From Pelagibacterium halotolerans B2 (GTDB lineage Bacteria; Pseudomonadota; Alphaproteobacteria; Rhizobiales; Devosiaceae), in NCBI RefSeq assembly GCF_000230555.1, contig NC_016078.1:2875001-2939000 (forward strand): DNA of 64,000 bases, written 5' to 3'. A program made the position numbers and the translations under genes. Below, piece by piece: positions 21,450-32,856 of this stretch (positions within the stretch are counted from its first letter, which is position 1; each line of letters opens with the position of its first letter). The notes under the pieces were generated by a model that did no database searches, was not told the DNA's origin, and was given only the letters and a program-made list of their open reading frames with translations.

Positions 21450-23216
21450 CTACAACGGCCAGAACACCATGATGGCGGGCACGCCCACCAGGACGATGAT
21501 CACCTCCAGCGGCAGGCCCATGCGCCAGTAATCGCCGAACCGATAGCCGCCCGGCCCCATGATCAGCGCATTGTTGTTATGCCCGATGGGTGTAAGGAAC
21601 GCGCAACTGGCGCCGATGGCCACCGCCATAAGGAACGCATCGGGATTGACCCCCATGATCTGGGCAAGCCCGAACGCAACCGGCGCAAAGATCACAGCCG
21701 TCGCCGCATTGTTGAGCACGTCCGACAATGTCATTGTGAAAACGAGCACCGCGGCAAGCGCGACCCAGGCGGGCACATGCTCGACCGCCACGGCCAGCCC
21801 CTCCGCCATGAGTTGGGTCCCGCCCGAGGTTTCCAGCGCCATGCCCACGGGCAGCAGTGAACCGAGCAGCACCACGACCGGCCACTCGATCGACTCATAG
21901 ATTTCGCGCACCGGCAGGATGTCGAAGAGCACATAGAGCACCGCCACCGCGCCAAGCGCAACGGTGAGCGGCACGATGCCGAAGGCGCCCACGCCCACCG
22001 CCGCCGCAAAAAGCCCGATCGCCGCCAGGGCCTTTTCGTGCCGCGTCACCGCAACGCTCGAAGCCACGGGCAGGCAGTCCATGCGGGTTATCACATCGTC
22101 CACGGCGTCCTGATGGCCGAGCAGGAGCAACACGTCCCCCACTTCGAGCGGCGTGCGGCGCACCCGTTCGGTGATGGCCCGGCCGCGCCGCGACAGCCCC
22201 AGCATCACCACGCCATTGCGCTGCATGACCCGTACGTCGTTGGCGATCCGGCCCACGACGCGGCTGTCGCTGGTGACCACAGCCTCGACAATTTTCAGGT
22301 CGGACGACAGTTCCGCGCTTTCCCCCGAACGGCCCTGCAAATCGACCTGCAAGGCACCGGCGAGCGCCGAAATCGCCTCGGCGCTGCCGTGAACGACGAG
22401 CAAATCGCCCTTGCCGATCTTTTCCCAACGCGCCCGGCCCGGCATCCGCTTGTTGCGTCGCACCAGCCCCACGATGGCGCAATCATGTTCTTCGGCCGCA
22501 CCGTCCAGATCACGCACCCGCTGGCCTTTGGCCTTTGATTTTTCAGTGACCACAAGTTCGGTGGTATAACTGGCCGCGGCGCGCAATTCGGCGCCGGCCC
22601 CTTTGTCGCGCACCGGGATCAGCCGCCAGCCCACAAGCCCAATGAACGCCACGCCGGCCAATGCGCACACAAGCCCGACCGGGGTAAAGTCGAACATCGT
22701 AAAGCTCTCGCCCATCGCCCGTTCGCGATAGGCGGCGATGATGATGTTGGGGGGCGTGCCGATCATGGTCAGCATGCCGCCAAGGATGGTGGCAAAGGCC
22801 AGTGGCATCAGCGAGGACGCGGGCGAGCGGTTCGCCTTCTGCGCCGCCTGCAGGTCGACCGGCATCAGAATGGCCAGCGCCGCGACATTGTTCATGAAAC
22901 CCGAAAACACCGCCCCGATGCCGCCCATGATCGAAATGTGGAGCGGCAGGGAGCGGTCGCGGCTCACCGCATGGCGGGTGATGAGATCGACCGCTCCCGA
23001 CCGCGACAGGCCCGCCGTGACCACCAGCACCAGGGCGATGATGATCGTGGCGTCGTTGCCGAAACCCGAAAATGCCGTGTCAGCCGGCACGACGCCCAGC
23101 ACGACACCGACGATCAGGGCGCCGAAGGCGACAAGGTCATACCGCCACTTGCCCCACATGAGCCCCGCGAGCACGAGCCCCAGCAGTAAAAAAAGCACGA
23201 TCTGTTCGTAGGTCAA
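21450..23216 (-). CDS. SLC13 family permease with two RCK_C (TrkA-C) domains
   Basis: A 588-residue inner-membrane transporter of the ArsB/NhaD/SLC13 type. There is an N-terminal membrane block (about 1-185), a cytosolic segment with two TrkA-C domains (about 205-375), and a second membrane block (about 390-588) ending near ASCAFLTPIGHNNNALIMGPGGY. Substrates of such proteins include sulfate, carboxylates and sodium-coupled anions; none can be assigned here. It converges on the methyltransferase gene with three bases between stops. Confidence 0.85.
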   Translation of the reverse strand: MTYEQIVLFLLLGLVLAGLMWGKWRYDLVAFGALIVGVVLGVVPADTAFSGFGNDATIIIALVLVVTAGLSRSGAVDLITRHAVSRDRSLPLHISIMGGIGAVFSGFMNNVAALAILMPVDLQAAQKANRSPASSLMPLAFATILGGMLTMIGTPPNIIIAAYRERAMGESFTMFDFTPVGLVCALAGVAFIGLVGWRLIPVRDKGAGAELRAAASYTTELVVTEKSKAKGQRVRDLDGAAEEHDCAIVGLVRRNKRMPGRARWEKIGKGDLLVVHGSAEAISALAGALQVDLQGRSGESAELSSDLKIVEAVVTSDSRVVGRIANDVRVMQRNGVVMLGLSRRGRAITERVRRTPLEVGDVLLLLGHQDAVDDVITRMDCLPVASSVAVTRHEKALAAIGLFAAAVGVGAFGIVPLTVALGAVAVLYVLFDILPVREIYESIEWPVVVLLGSLLPVGMALETSGGTQLMAEGLAVAVEHVPAWVALAAVLVFTMTLSDVLNNAATAVIFAPVAFGLAQIMGVNPDAFLMAVAIGASCAFLTPIGHNNNALIMGPGGYRFGDYWRMGLPLEVIIVLVGVPAIMVFWPL

Positions 23217-23286
23217 GTCAATCCCCCGAGGCGCCTTCCCAAATGCCGGCTTACCCTAAAGGGTTCCCTTTCCGGGCGCGACCGGC

Positions 23287-23321
23287 AACAAAAAAATCCC
23301 CGAAGCGGCGCTCCGGGGATC
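23287..23321 (-). terminator. Terminator of secA
   Basis: On the minus strand ATCCCCGGAGCG and CGCTTCGGGGAT pair, followed by seven T. It lies about 25 bases beyond the secA stop. Confidence 0.88.
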
Positions 23322-23345
23322 GGGATAATCGACAAAGGGACAGGT

Positions 23346-26012
<2,667 letters not shown>

Positions 26013-26286
26013 GAACAATTGTCCTTAGAACCTGTTGGATGCGCCCGGATTTCGGCGGGAACGACGTCCCGGAACTTGCCTTGCACGAAAGGAAGGAGGC
26101 AGGCCGGGGCGCTGCCGAAAGGAGCGCGGAAAACTTCGGCAGGAGATGTAAGAGTGCCACCATGGGTTGTCAACGTTGGCAAAATCGGACAAACCACCGC
26201 CAAAGTCCGGGGCTAAACGCGTATCCGGAACTTTGGTTCGGGCGTTGGGGGGTCCGGATCTCGGAAAAACAAGGAGAGTTCTCATC

Positions 26287-27231
26287 ATGTCATCCGATTT
26301 CGCCGCTCCGGTGGCCGGCCTCTTTCGGGCCGTATTCATCCCGGCGGTTCTTGCCGTCTCGCTGAGCGCAGCTCCGGCCTGGGCCCAGGACGCAGAACCT
26401 GCCCCCGCCGCCCAGGCAGCGGAACAGGCGGCGCCCGAAGCGGCTGCGCCTGCCGAACCCGTTTCCCCCGATACCGTTCTGGCCACCGTGGGCGGAGAAG
26501 AAATCACCGAGGGCGATCTGGTTCTGGCTGCAGAAGAGCTGACCCAGGAACTCCAGTCCATTCCCGCCGACCAGCGGCGCGGTTTCCTTTTGACCGTCAT
26601 CATCGACATGAAGCTGATGGCCAGTGCCGCCCGCGAGGATGGGCTTGCCGAGACCGAGGATTTCACCCGGCGCCTTGCCTATCTCGAGGATCAGGCCCTG
26701 CGCCGCGCCTTTTTCAACTCGATCGTCGAAAATCAGGTGACCGAAGAGGCGATCCAGGCTGCCTATGAGGAACTGGTCGCCGATTTCGCTCCCGAGCCCG
26801 AAGTGCGGGCCCGCCACATCCTGGTGCCCACCGAGGAGGAGGCCAACGAAATCCGCGCCGAGATCGAAGGCGGTCGCGAGTTTGCCGACGCCGCCAGCGA
26901 ATACGGCACCGACGGCACCCGCGCCAATGGCGGCGATCTGGGCTATTTCTCCACCGGCATGATGGTCCCCGAATTCGAGCAGGCCGCCATGGCGCTTGAA
27001 ATCGGCGAACTCTCTCAGCCGGTCGAAAGCCAGTTCGGCTTCCACCTGATCTATCTCGAAGACCGTCGCCTCTCCGAAGCGCCCCCGCTCGAGGAAGTGC
27101 GCCAGCAGGTTGCCCAGCAGGTTCTCTATGAGAACTACGAAGCGGCAATCGACGAAATCAAGACCGGCGTCGAAATCGAGATCGAAGACCCCGACCTCGC
27201 CGCTCAGGTCGAGGCCCAGGGCGGCATTTAA
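26287..27231 (+). CDS. Peptidylprolyl isomerase, SurA/PpiC (parvulin) type, exported
   Basis: A 314-residue periplasmic folding factor. The signal peptide ends AAPAWA before QDAEPAP, followed by an Ala/Pro/Glu linker. A SurA-like helical N-domain (about 65-160) precedes the parvulin domain (about 165-265; VRARHILVPTEEEA, GGDLGYFSTGMMVPEFE, ESQFGFHLIYLEDRR). ATG 26287 has AAGGAG upstream. The divergent partner is secA. A terminator shared with tetR follows. Confidence 0.9.
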   Translation: MSSDFAAPVAGLFRAVFIPAVLAVSLSAAPAWAQDAEPAPAAQAAEQAAPEAAAPAEPVSPDTVLATVGGEEITEGDLVLAAEELTQELQSIPADQRRGFLLTVIIDMKLMASAAREDGLAETEDFTRRLAYLEDQALRRAFFNSIVENQVTEEAIQAAYEELVADFAPEPEVRARHILVPTEEEANEIRAEIEGGREFADAASEYGTDGTRANGGDLGYFSTGMMVPEFEQAAMALEIGELSQPVESQFGFHLIYLEDRRLSEAPPLEEVRQQVAQQVLYENYEAAIDEIKTGVEIEIEDPDLAAQVEAQGGI

Positions 27232-27258
27232 TGCCCGCCACCTGATCCGCTCATGTCG

Positions 27259-27290
27259 AACCCCGGTCTAAACGCCGGGGTTCTTTTTTG
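27259..27290. terminator. Terminator shared by convergent ppi and tetR genes
   Basis: AACCCCGG-TCTAAACG-CCGGGGTT followed by CTTTTTTG on the plus strand. The tetR stop (CTA at 27268-27270, read TAG on the minus strand) lies inside the loop, so the last codons of tetR are part of the hairpin. Confidence 0.88.
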
Positions 27291-27885
27291 TCGCCGCCAT
27301 GATGGTGGCCACAACCCTTTCGATATCGGCGTCCGAGCCTTCGAGCCGGCCGGTCAGAAGCCGGTGCCAGGCAAACCCGGCAAGAAGTTCGATGATGACG
27401 GCGCTATCGGCCCCGGGGTCGATTTCGCCGCGCGCCTTGGCCCGGTCCACCAATTGTTCGGCAAATTTGCGCCGCACCCGCTCATAGGCAAACAGCGCCT
27501 CGGCGGCCTGCGGGTCGCTCTGGGCCTCCGCGATCACCGAGCGGAATACGGTGCCGCAGATCCCCTCACTCCAGAACCCGATCAGTTGGTTGGTCAGAAA
27601 CCCCCGCAGATCGTCTTCGAAATTGCCGGTATCGGGGAATGCCCTGGCATTCTTGAACCCCTGATAGACGTCGAGCAGCAGGGCCGCCTTGGAGGGCCAC
27701 CAGCGATAGACCGTCGGCTTGCCGGCCCGCGCCCGCCGCGCCACCGCTTCGATGGAAAACCCCGATAGCCCCTCTTCGCTCAGGATGGCTTCGGCCGCAT
27801 CGAGAATGGCCTGCTGGCTGGCCGGATTGCGTTTGGCGCCGATCGAGCCGCGCCTGACCGCGTCCGTACCGTCTTCTTTTGCCAT
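27268..27885 (-). CDS. TetR/AcrR family transcriptional regulator
   Basis: A 205-residue repressor. The N-terminal helix-turn-helix (SIEAVARRARAGKPTVYRWW, about residues 42-61) is typical; the C-terminal ligand domain is helical. ATG 27883-27885 has GGAAG upstream. It is divergent from a small membrane-protein gene whose promoter carries two perfect CGAAACG-type palindromes (28110-28150), the probable operators. Ligand unknown. It may also control itself. Confidence 0.9.
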   Translation of the reverse strand: MAKEDGTDAVRRGSIGAKRNPASQQAILDAAEAILSEEGLSGFSIEAVARRARAGKPTVYRWWPSKAALLLDVYQGFKNARAFPDTGNFEDDLRGFLTNQLIGFWSEGICGTVFRSVIAEAQSDPQAAEALFAYERVRRKFAEQLVDRAKARGEIDPGADSAVIIELLAGFAWHRLLTGRLEGSDADIERVVATIMAATKKNPGV

Positions 27886-28103
27886 TGTCTCGTCTTCCTT
27901 CCCTCGACCCGACGCGGTGCGTCCGGCCCTCCCCATGTTCAAATGCCCTGCTCTCCCGGTCGAAACCGAAAGAGCCGCCTCGCCCCGACCGGGCAGCGCT
28001 TTTATCGACCGGTCCCGCAATCCCGCGCCCGATGCCAATTCTTCAGCCCCACCCCCAAATCGGGCCAGCGCGAGATATAGGCAAAAAAACTGAAAATATC
28101 CAC

Positions 28104-28150
28104 TTGAACGAAACGGCTCGTTTCAATATATAACGAAACGTTCCGTTTCG
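28104..28150 (+). promoter_or_regulatory. Promoter with two TetR-type operators
   Basis: A -35 TTGAAC (28104-28109), a 17-base spacer and a -10 TATATA (28127-28132) are visible. One palindrome GAAACG-N3-CGTTTC (28110-28124) fills the spacer. A second, CGAAACG-N3-CGTTTCG (28134-28150), covers the expected start site. Their centres are 25 bp apart. This placement is what steric repression by the divergent TetR protein would need. Confidence 0.82.
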
Positions 28151-28163
28151 AAAGGCATTCAAA

Positions 28164-28448
28164 ATGTCCACTATTTCATCCTCCACCCGCTCGCCCTCCG
28201 CCGCCACCGCTGGCCAGGCGCCTTCACTCCGCCCCGACAGGTCGCGGCAGTTTCTTGTGACCCTGATCGGGGTCTATCCCATCATCACACTCATTCTCTA
28301 CCTCGTCCTCCCTCTCACCGCCGGCTGGCCCATCTGGCAGACGACCCTGATCGTCGCCCCGATCATGGTCGCCATAATGGTGTTCTGGATGATCCCCCAG
28401 ATCCAGAAGCGCTTTGCCGGTTTCATCATGCGCCCCGCGCGCCGGTGA
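28164..28448 (+). CDS. Small membrane protein under TetR control
   Basis: A 94-residue protein with a polar Ser/Ala-rich N-terminus and two membrane segments (about 32-52 and 58-78), ending in a basic tail. I do not recognise a family with certainty. ATG 28164 has AAAGG eight bases upstream. It is the only gene downstream of the double operator, so it is the obvious target of the divergent TetR regulator. Roles such as stress tolerance or transport support are possible but not shown. Confidence 0.75.
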   Translation: MSTISSSTRSPSAATAGQAPSLRPDRSRQFLVTLIGVYPIITLILYLVLPLTAGWPIWQTTLIVAPIMVAIMVFWMIPQIQKRFAGFIMRPARR

Positions 28449-28599
28449 GCCCGCAACATAAACAGACCGGCGGTCCGGGCCGCCGGTCTGCAACCGGGCA
28501 TGCGTGAAAAGTCGATGACCAGCGCCGCCTGGCGGGCCGCCTCCCGGCAAAAAATGTGCGCTATACTGAACCGATCCGATTCCCATGCGGATCCGTTCC

Positions 28600-29103
28600 A
28601 TGCCCTACGCCACGCTCTGCGACCAGATTACCATCGCCACGCCCGCACCTGCCGTCTGGAATGCCCTTGTTGACCGCGACAAGAGCCGCATCTGGGCGGG
28701 CGCCGATTTCGCCACCGACTGGCAACCCGGCTCCTCACTTGTCCTCACGCCGCTGATTGTCGGAAAAAAGAGCGCGGACAAGGGCGAGGTCCTCCGCGCC
28801 ATCGCCCCCGACATCCTGTCCTATCGCGTCCTGCCCCGCGTTTCGGGCCTGCCCGACCTGCCCGAAAATTATTCCCTCATCACCATCCGGCTCGCCGAAA
28901 CGGCCGGACAGACCCGCCTCGAGGTTACCCATTCCGTCCCCGCTTCCCCGGTGCGCAGGGGCAAGAATTTCGAGATCGGCCCCGACTCGGGCCGCAACCA
29001 TGTGGCCTTTTACTGGCGGAGCACATTGCCGCTGCTGCGCGACCTCGTCGAAAACCGCGATACGATGGCCTTGCGCATCGCGCGGCACGCCGCCCGGCAA
29101 TAG
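28600..29103 (+). CDS. SRPBCC (START-like) domain protein
   Basis: A 167-residue cytosolic protein with the SRPBCC pattern: ITIATPAPAVWNALVDRDKSRIW at the start, a central beta region (TRLEVTHSVPAS) and a C-terminal helix after WRSTLPLLRDLVENRD. The fold binds hydrophobic ligands; the ligand is unknown. Start ATG 28600 is preferred, ATG 28585 is the alternative. It runs in the direction of argJ, 78 bases away. Confidence 0.75.
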   Translation: MPYATLCDQITIATPAPAVWNALVDRDKSRIWAGADFATDWQPGSSLVLTPLIVGKKSADKGEVLRAIAPDILSYRVLPRVSGLPDLPENYSLITIRLAETAGQTRLEVTHSVPASPVRRGKNFEIGPDSGRNHVAFYWRSTLPLLRDLVENRDTMALRIARHAARQ

Positions 29104-29181
29104 ATTGCGCCCCTTGCCAGAGGAGAGATGTTAAGGCACACGGTGGGCTTGAAATACCTCGCGTCCCCAAGGACTTCCGCC

Positions 29182-30414
29182 ATGGCCCTGCCCGTCTCTC
29201 CCCTTGCCCCCAAAACCTATGTCGCCCCGCCCGCCATTGCCGGCGTGCGCTTTGCCACCGCCGAAGCGGGCATCCGCTACAAGGGGCGCACCGACGTGCT
29301 GCTCGCGGTTTTCGATCCGGGCACAGTGGTTGCCGGCGTTTTGACGCGTTCGCTCTGCCCCTCCGCCGCCATCGATTGGTGCCGGCAGAACCTTGGCGGC
29401 GGCACAGCCCGCGCACTCGTCGTCAATTCGGGCAACGCCAACGCCTTTACCGGTTTAAAGGGCATCGAATCGGTGAAACTGACCGCCGACATCGCCGCCA
29501 AGGCAGTGGGGTGTGAAGCGTCCGAAATCTTTCTCGCCTCGACCGGCGTCATCGGCGAACCGCTCGACGCCACCAAATTCGATGGCGTGCTGCAGAACCT
29601 CACGGGCCAACTGACCGCCGAGCCTTGGATGGAGCCGGCCAGGGCGATTATGACCACCGACACCTTCCCCAAGCTGGCCGAGGCAACGATCGACATCGAC
29701 GGCACGACGACCTCCATCGCTGGCATCGCCAAGGGATCGGGCATGATCGCGCCCGACATGGCGACAATGCTCAGCTTCGTCTTCACCGACGCCCCCGTCG
29801 CCGCCGATGTGCTCCAGGCGCTGCTCGCCAAACACAACCGGACGAGCTTTAACGCCATCACCGTCGACAGCGACACCTCGACCTCCGATACGCTTCTGGC
29901 CTTCGCTACGGGCAAGGCGGGGATCGATCCCATCGCCTCCCTCGACGATCCGCGCGCCGAAATCTTCGGCGAGGCGCTCAATGACGTGCTGTTCGACCTC
30001 GCCATGCAGGTGGTGCGCGACGGCGAAGGGGCGACCAAATTCGTCGCCGTCAACGTCACCGGCGCCACATCCGACGACAGCGCGGCAAAAATCGCCCGCG
30101 CCATCGCCGACTCCCCCCTCGTCAAGACGGCAATCGCCGGCGAGGACGCCAATTGGGGCCGCATCGTCATGGCGGTGGGCAAGGCCGGCCAGCCCGCCGA
30201 CCGCGACCGGCTTACCATCGCCTTTGGCGAGCATGTCCTCGCCCGCAACGGGCAGCGCGCGCCCGATTATTCCGAGGATGCGGCGACCGCCTATATGAAG
30301 GGCGAAGAACTTTCGATCAGCGTCGATATCGGGCTCGGCGAAGGCAGCGCCACGGTTTACACCTGCGATCTGACCCACGGCTATATCGATATCAACGGCA
30401 GCTACAGAAGTTAG
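29182..30414 (+). CDS. argJ: Bifunctional glutamate N-acetyltransferase / amino-acid acetyltransferase ArgJ
   Basis: A 410-residue enzyme that recycles the acetyl group in arginine synthesis. The proprotein cleaves itself before the catalytic Thr, seen here as Thr195 in [14 protein letters not shown]. The oxyanion-hole region [10 protein letters not shown] is present, and the protein ends with the usual [15 protein letters not shown]. The start is ATG 29182 with AAGGA upstream; the longer frame is not supported. The TAG stop (30412-30414) is part of a repeat element end. Confidence 0.96.
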   Translation: MALPVSPLAPKTYVAPPAIAGVRFATAEAGIRYKGRTDVLLAVFDPGTVVAGVLTRSLCPSAAIDWCRQNLGGGTARALVVNSGNANAFTGLKGIESVKLTADIAAKAVGCEASEIFLASTGVIGEPLDATKFDGVLQNLTGQLTAEPWMEPARAIMTTDTFPKLAEATIDIDGTTTSIAGIAKGSGMIAPDMATMLSFVFTDAPVAADVLQALLAKHNRTSFNAITVDSDTSTSDTLLAFATGKAGIDPIASLDDPRAEIFGEALNDVLFDLAMQVVRDGEGATKFVAVNVTGATSDDSAAKIARAIADSPLVKTAIAGEDANWGRIVMAVGKAGQPADRDRLTIAFGEHVLARNGQRAPDYSEDAATAYMKGEELSISVDIGLGEGSATVYTCDLTHGYIDINGSYRS

Positions 30415-30480
30415 AGCGTTGTCAGCAAAAGTGGGAACCGGTTTTGCGGTTCGACAACGCGACAAAAGAGAAGTGTGATC
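30411..30480 (+). repeat. Mosaic palindromic repeat element, copy 3 (partial)
   Basis: It starts TTAGAGCGTTGTC and continues GCAAAAGTGGGAACC, TTTTGCGGTTCG, ACAACGCGACAAAAGA. The stem GCGTTGTC/GACAACGC replaces GCGCGTCC/GGACGCGC of copy 1, a compensated change that keeps the palindrome. The second half seen in other copies is absent. It fills the gap between argJ and the GNAT gene. Confidence 0.8.
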
Positions 30481-30484
30481 CAGC

Positions 30485-31240
30485 TTGCTCACTGTATCCG
30501 AAATCGAAACCGCGTCCCTCGCCACTTGGCCGGCGCTGGAAACCATCGAGGATGGCCAATGGCGCGCCCGGCTTGCAGCGGGCTTTTCGGGGCGCTCCAA
30601 TTCGATCTGGGCGCTCGACCCTTCCGATGACGGCAACGCCGCCCAACGGATCGATGCGCTTTCGGCCCGCTACACCGAACACGATCTGCCCACCGTCTTC
30701 AGGGTGACGCCGCTGACCGGCGACAGCATTCTCGATGCGCTCGATGGAGCGGGCTGGGAGCGTTTCAAGACGAGCCTCGTGCTCTGTGCACCCCTCACCC
30801 AGACCGACGGCTTCGATGGCGCCGCCAGCCTTTACGATGCGACCGACCCTGCCTTTCTCGCCGCGCAAACGGCGCTTCAGGGTTTCGACGCCGCGCAGCA
30901 GGCGACCTTCGCCGCCATCCTCGGCGCGCTCAAGCGTCCGGCCTGCGGCATCGTCCTCGCCGATGATCACGGAGCCCCCGGAGCATCGCTCCTGTGTGTC
31001 GAGAGCGAGGGCATCGTCATGGTCTATGACGTCATCACCTCCAAGGCGCTGCGCGGCCAAGGCTTCGGGCGCCGCATGATGGCCAGCGCGCTGAGCTGGG
31101 GCGCCGAAAACGGCGCCAGCCACGCAGCCCTCCAGGTCCAGGGCGACAACGGTCCGGCCATTGCCCTCTATCTCGCCATGGGGTTCGTCTTCCGCTACCC
31201 CTACCACTACCGCCGCAAGCCAGAGGCCCAAGCGCAATGA
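30485..31240 (+). CDS. GNAT family N-acetyltransferase
   Basis: A 251-residue acetyltransferase whose C-terminal GNAT fold has the acetyl-CoA motif VITSKALRGQGFGRRMMASAL, followed by ALQVQGDNGPAIALYLAMGF. The N-terminal half is a second, degenerate GNAT-like region. It starts with TTG at 30485, immediately after a repeat element. Its stop overlaps the mutT start (ATGA). The argJ-GNAT-mutT order is common in Rhizobiales. Substrate unknown. Confidence 0.85.
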   Translation: MLTVSEIETASLATWPALETIEDGQWRARLAAGFSGRSNSIWALDPSDDGNAAQRIDALSARYTEHDLPTVFRVTPLTGDSILDALDGAGWERFKTSLVLCAPLTQTDGFDGAASLYDATDPAFLAAQTALQGFDAAQQATFAAILGALKRPACGIVLADDHGAPGASLLCVESEGIVMVYDVITSKALRGQGFGRRMMASALSWGAENGASHAALQVQGDNGPAIALYLAMGFVFRYPYHYRRKPEAQAQ

Positions 31241-31635
31241 AAATCACCCTCGTCGTGGCCTGCGCGCTTGTCGACGCCGACCGGCGCGTGCTGATCGCCC
31301 AGCGGCCTCAAGGCAAGCAACTTGCCGGCCTGTGGGAATTTCCCGGCGGCAAGATCGAGCCCGGAGAAACCCCCGAAGCCGCGCTGATCCGCGAACTGGC
31401 TGAAGAGTTGGAAATCGAGACAAAAGAAGCCTGCCTCGCCCCCTTGACCTTTGCCAGCCACACCTATGACGACTGGCATCTGATGATGCCGCTCTATGTG
31501 TGCAGGAAATGGCAGGGCACGCCCGTCGCCAACGAGCATTCAGCGCTCAAATGGGTGCGCCCGCAAAAGCTGCACGATTACCCAATGCCCCCCGCCGACA
31601 TCCCGCTGATCGCCCCGCTCTGCGACCTGCTCTGA
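31237..31635 (+). CDS. mutT: 8-oxo-dGTP diphosphatase MutT (Nudix)
   Basis: A 132-residue Nudix hydrolase that removes oxidised dGTP and so prevents A-to-C mutations. The Nudix box is complete: GGKIEPGETPEAALIREL followed by AEELEI. The start LVVACALVDADRRVLIAQR and the GLWEFPGGK lead are typical of MutT. It overlaps the GNAT gene by four bases and is probably translated with it. Confidence 0.9.
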   Translation: MKITLVVACALVDADRRVLIAQRPQGKQLAGLWEFPGGKIEPGETPEAALIRELAEELEIETKEACLAPLTFASHTYDDWHLMMPLYVCRKWQGTPVANEHSALKWVRPQKLHDYPMPPADIPLIAPLCDLL

Positions 31636-31698
31636 ACCTTTTCCACCACCGCTTGAAACGCTCAAGCGATGGTCCGCATTCTCGTCAAAGTTCCGTAA

Positions 31699-32724
31699 TC
31701 AGCTCTGCGGCGTGCCGTCCGCGACCGGAGCCGGCTGGCCGGCCCCCAGGGCGTCGAGTGGGCTGAAAAGCGTATCGAAAAACCCGCCCACCGCATTGTT
31801 GATCGCTTCGCCCCGCGCTGCCATTTCCGCCTCGGCATTGAGACGGCGCTGCTCGGCCTCCGCAGCGGCGGCCTCGGAATCGGCAAGCCGTATGATCGCG
31901 CTTTGAATCGCCGCTGCATCGGCGGACTGGCGGGCCTGGAAGGCCGAAACGATGGACGCATCGGCCACCACCGCCTGGCAGCTTCCCGCCATTGATGCCG
32001 TCGCATTGACGGCCGTCGGCTGGCGGAACACATACCGCCCGTCGCAAACATCCCATGCGGGAGGCGTATTGGCGACCTCGAAATAATCGTAGCCCTGTTT
32101 GATATTGTTCCAGAAATCGATGTGCTGGCTCGACTGGTGCTTGGCCATGTTTTCCGGCGTCATGCGGAACGGAAAGATCTGCACCTCGAACGAACGGTTG
32201 CCGCCGGTGAAAGCCTCCCGCGCCAGGGCGTAAATCTCGGCGATCTGCTCGTCTTCCATGGCATAACACCCCGCCGACGAGCACGCGCCATGCACCATCA
32301 GATGGCTGCCCGTCCGCCCGTGGGTGCGATCATATCGATTGGGAAAGCCCAGATTGAAGGCCAGGTAATAGTTCGAGTTCGGGTTCATCAGTCCCGGGGT
32401 AATCGTATAGAACCCTTCGGGCGCCTGCCGGTCGCCCTCGTAGAATTTGGGCCCCAACTCGCCCGACCATGTGCAGATCTCATAGGATTTGAACAGCTTG
32501 TAATCGCCCGCCGCCGTCTGCTTCCAGACTTCGAGCACCGATTCTTCCTTGAAGATGCGGATCATCATGGCCGCTTGCGGGCTGGACCCCATGGAAGCCA
32601 GCCGCGTCTTGGCGGCCCCCGAAAGCGGAACGAGATGACGGCCGTCGCCCTCGAGCGCCGAACATGAGGCCAGAACACCCGCAACAACGAGCGATACGGC
32701 CAGAAGGACGATTTTACGGAGCAT
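31699..32724 (-). CDS. L,D-transpeptidase (YkuD) lipoprotein
   Basis: A 341-residue exported protein with lipobox LASC (Cys21), so probably outer-membrane or inner-membrane anchored. The YkuD catalytic motif HGACSSAGC (His145, Cys153) is intact. Such enzymes make 3-3 peptidoglycan crosslinks or attach proteins to the wall; some only hydrolyse. The C-terminal tail (about 265-341) is Ala/Glu-rich and probably coiled. It is divergent from nothing close; it converges on mutT. Confidence 0.87.
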   Translation of the reverse strand: MLRKIVLLAVSLVVAGVLASCSALEGDGRHLVPLSGAAKTRLASMGSSPQAAMMIRIFKEESVLEVWKQTAAGDYKLFKSYEICTWSGELGPKFYEGDRQAPEGFYTITPGLMNPNSNYYLAFNLGFPNRYDRTHGRTGSHLMVHGACSSAGCYAMEDEQIAEIYALAREAFTGGNRSFEVQIFPFRMTPENMAKHQSSQHIDFWNNIKQGYDYFEVANTPPAWDVCDGRYVFRQPTAVNATASMAGSCQAVVADASIVSAFQARQSADAAAIQSAIIRLADSEAAAAEAEQRRLNAEAEMAARGEAINNAVGGFFDTLFSPLDALGAGQPAPVADGTPQS

Positions 32725-32856
32725 TTATGCCCTGACCCAACAGTTCCTGTACGCCTTGCCCCCGGCCCCTCTATGCCACTACAGGGTTAACGCTCGGTAA
32801 GGTTGTCGGGTAATCGACCTAAATTTTACGCAAATTGCAAGACGGCGCGGTCAAAT

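Noticed and set aside
32789..32803. TTAACGCTCGGTAAG as a possible CtrA site
   Set aside because: The second half is TAAG, not TTAA, and a similar half-match at about 49176 suggests chance; not enough to call.
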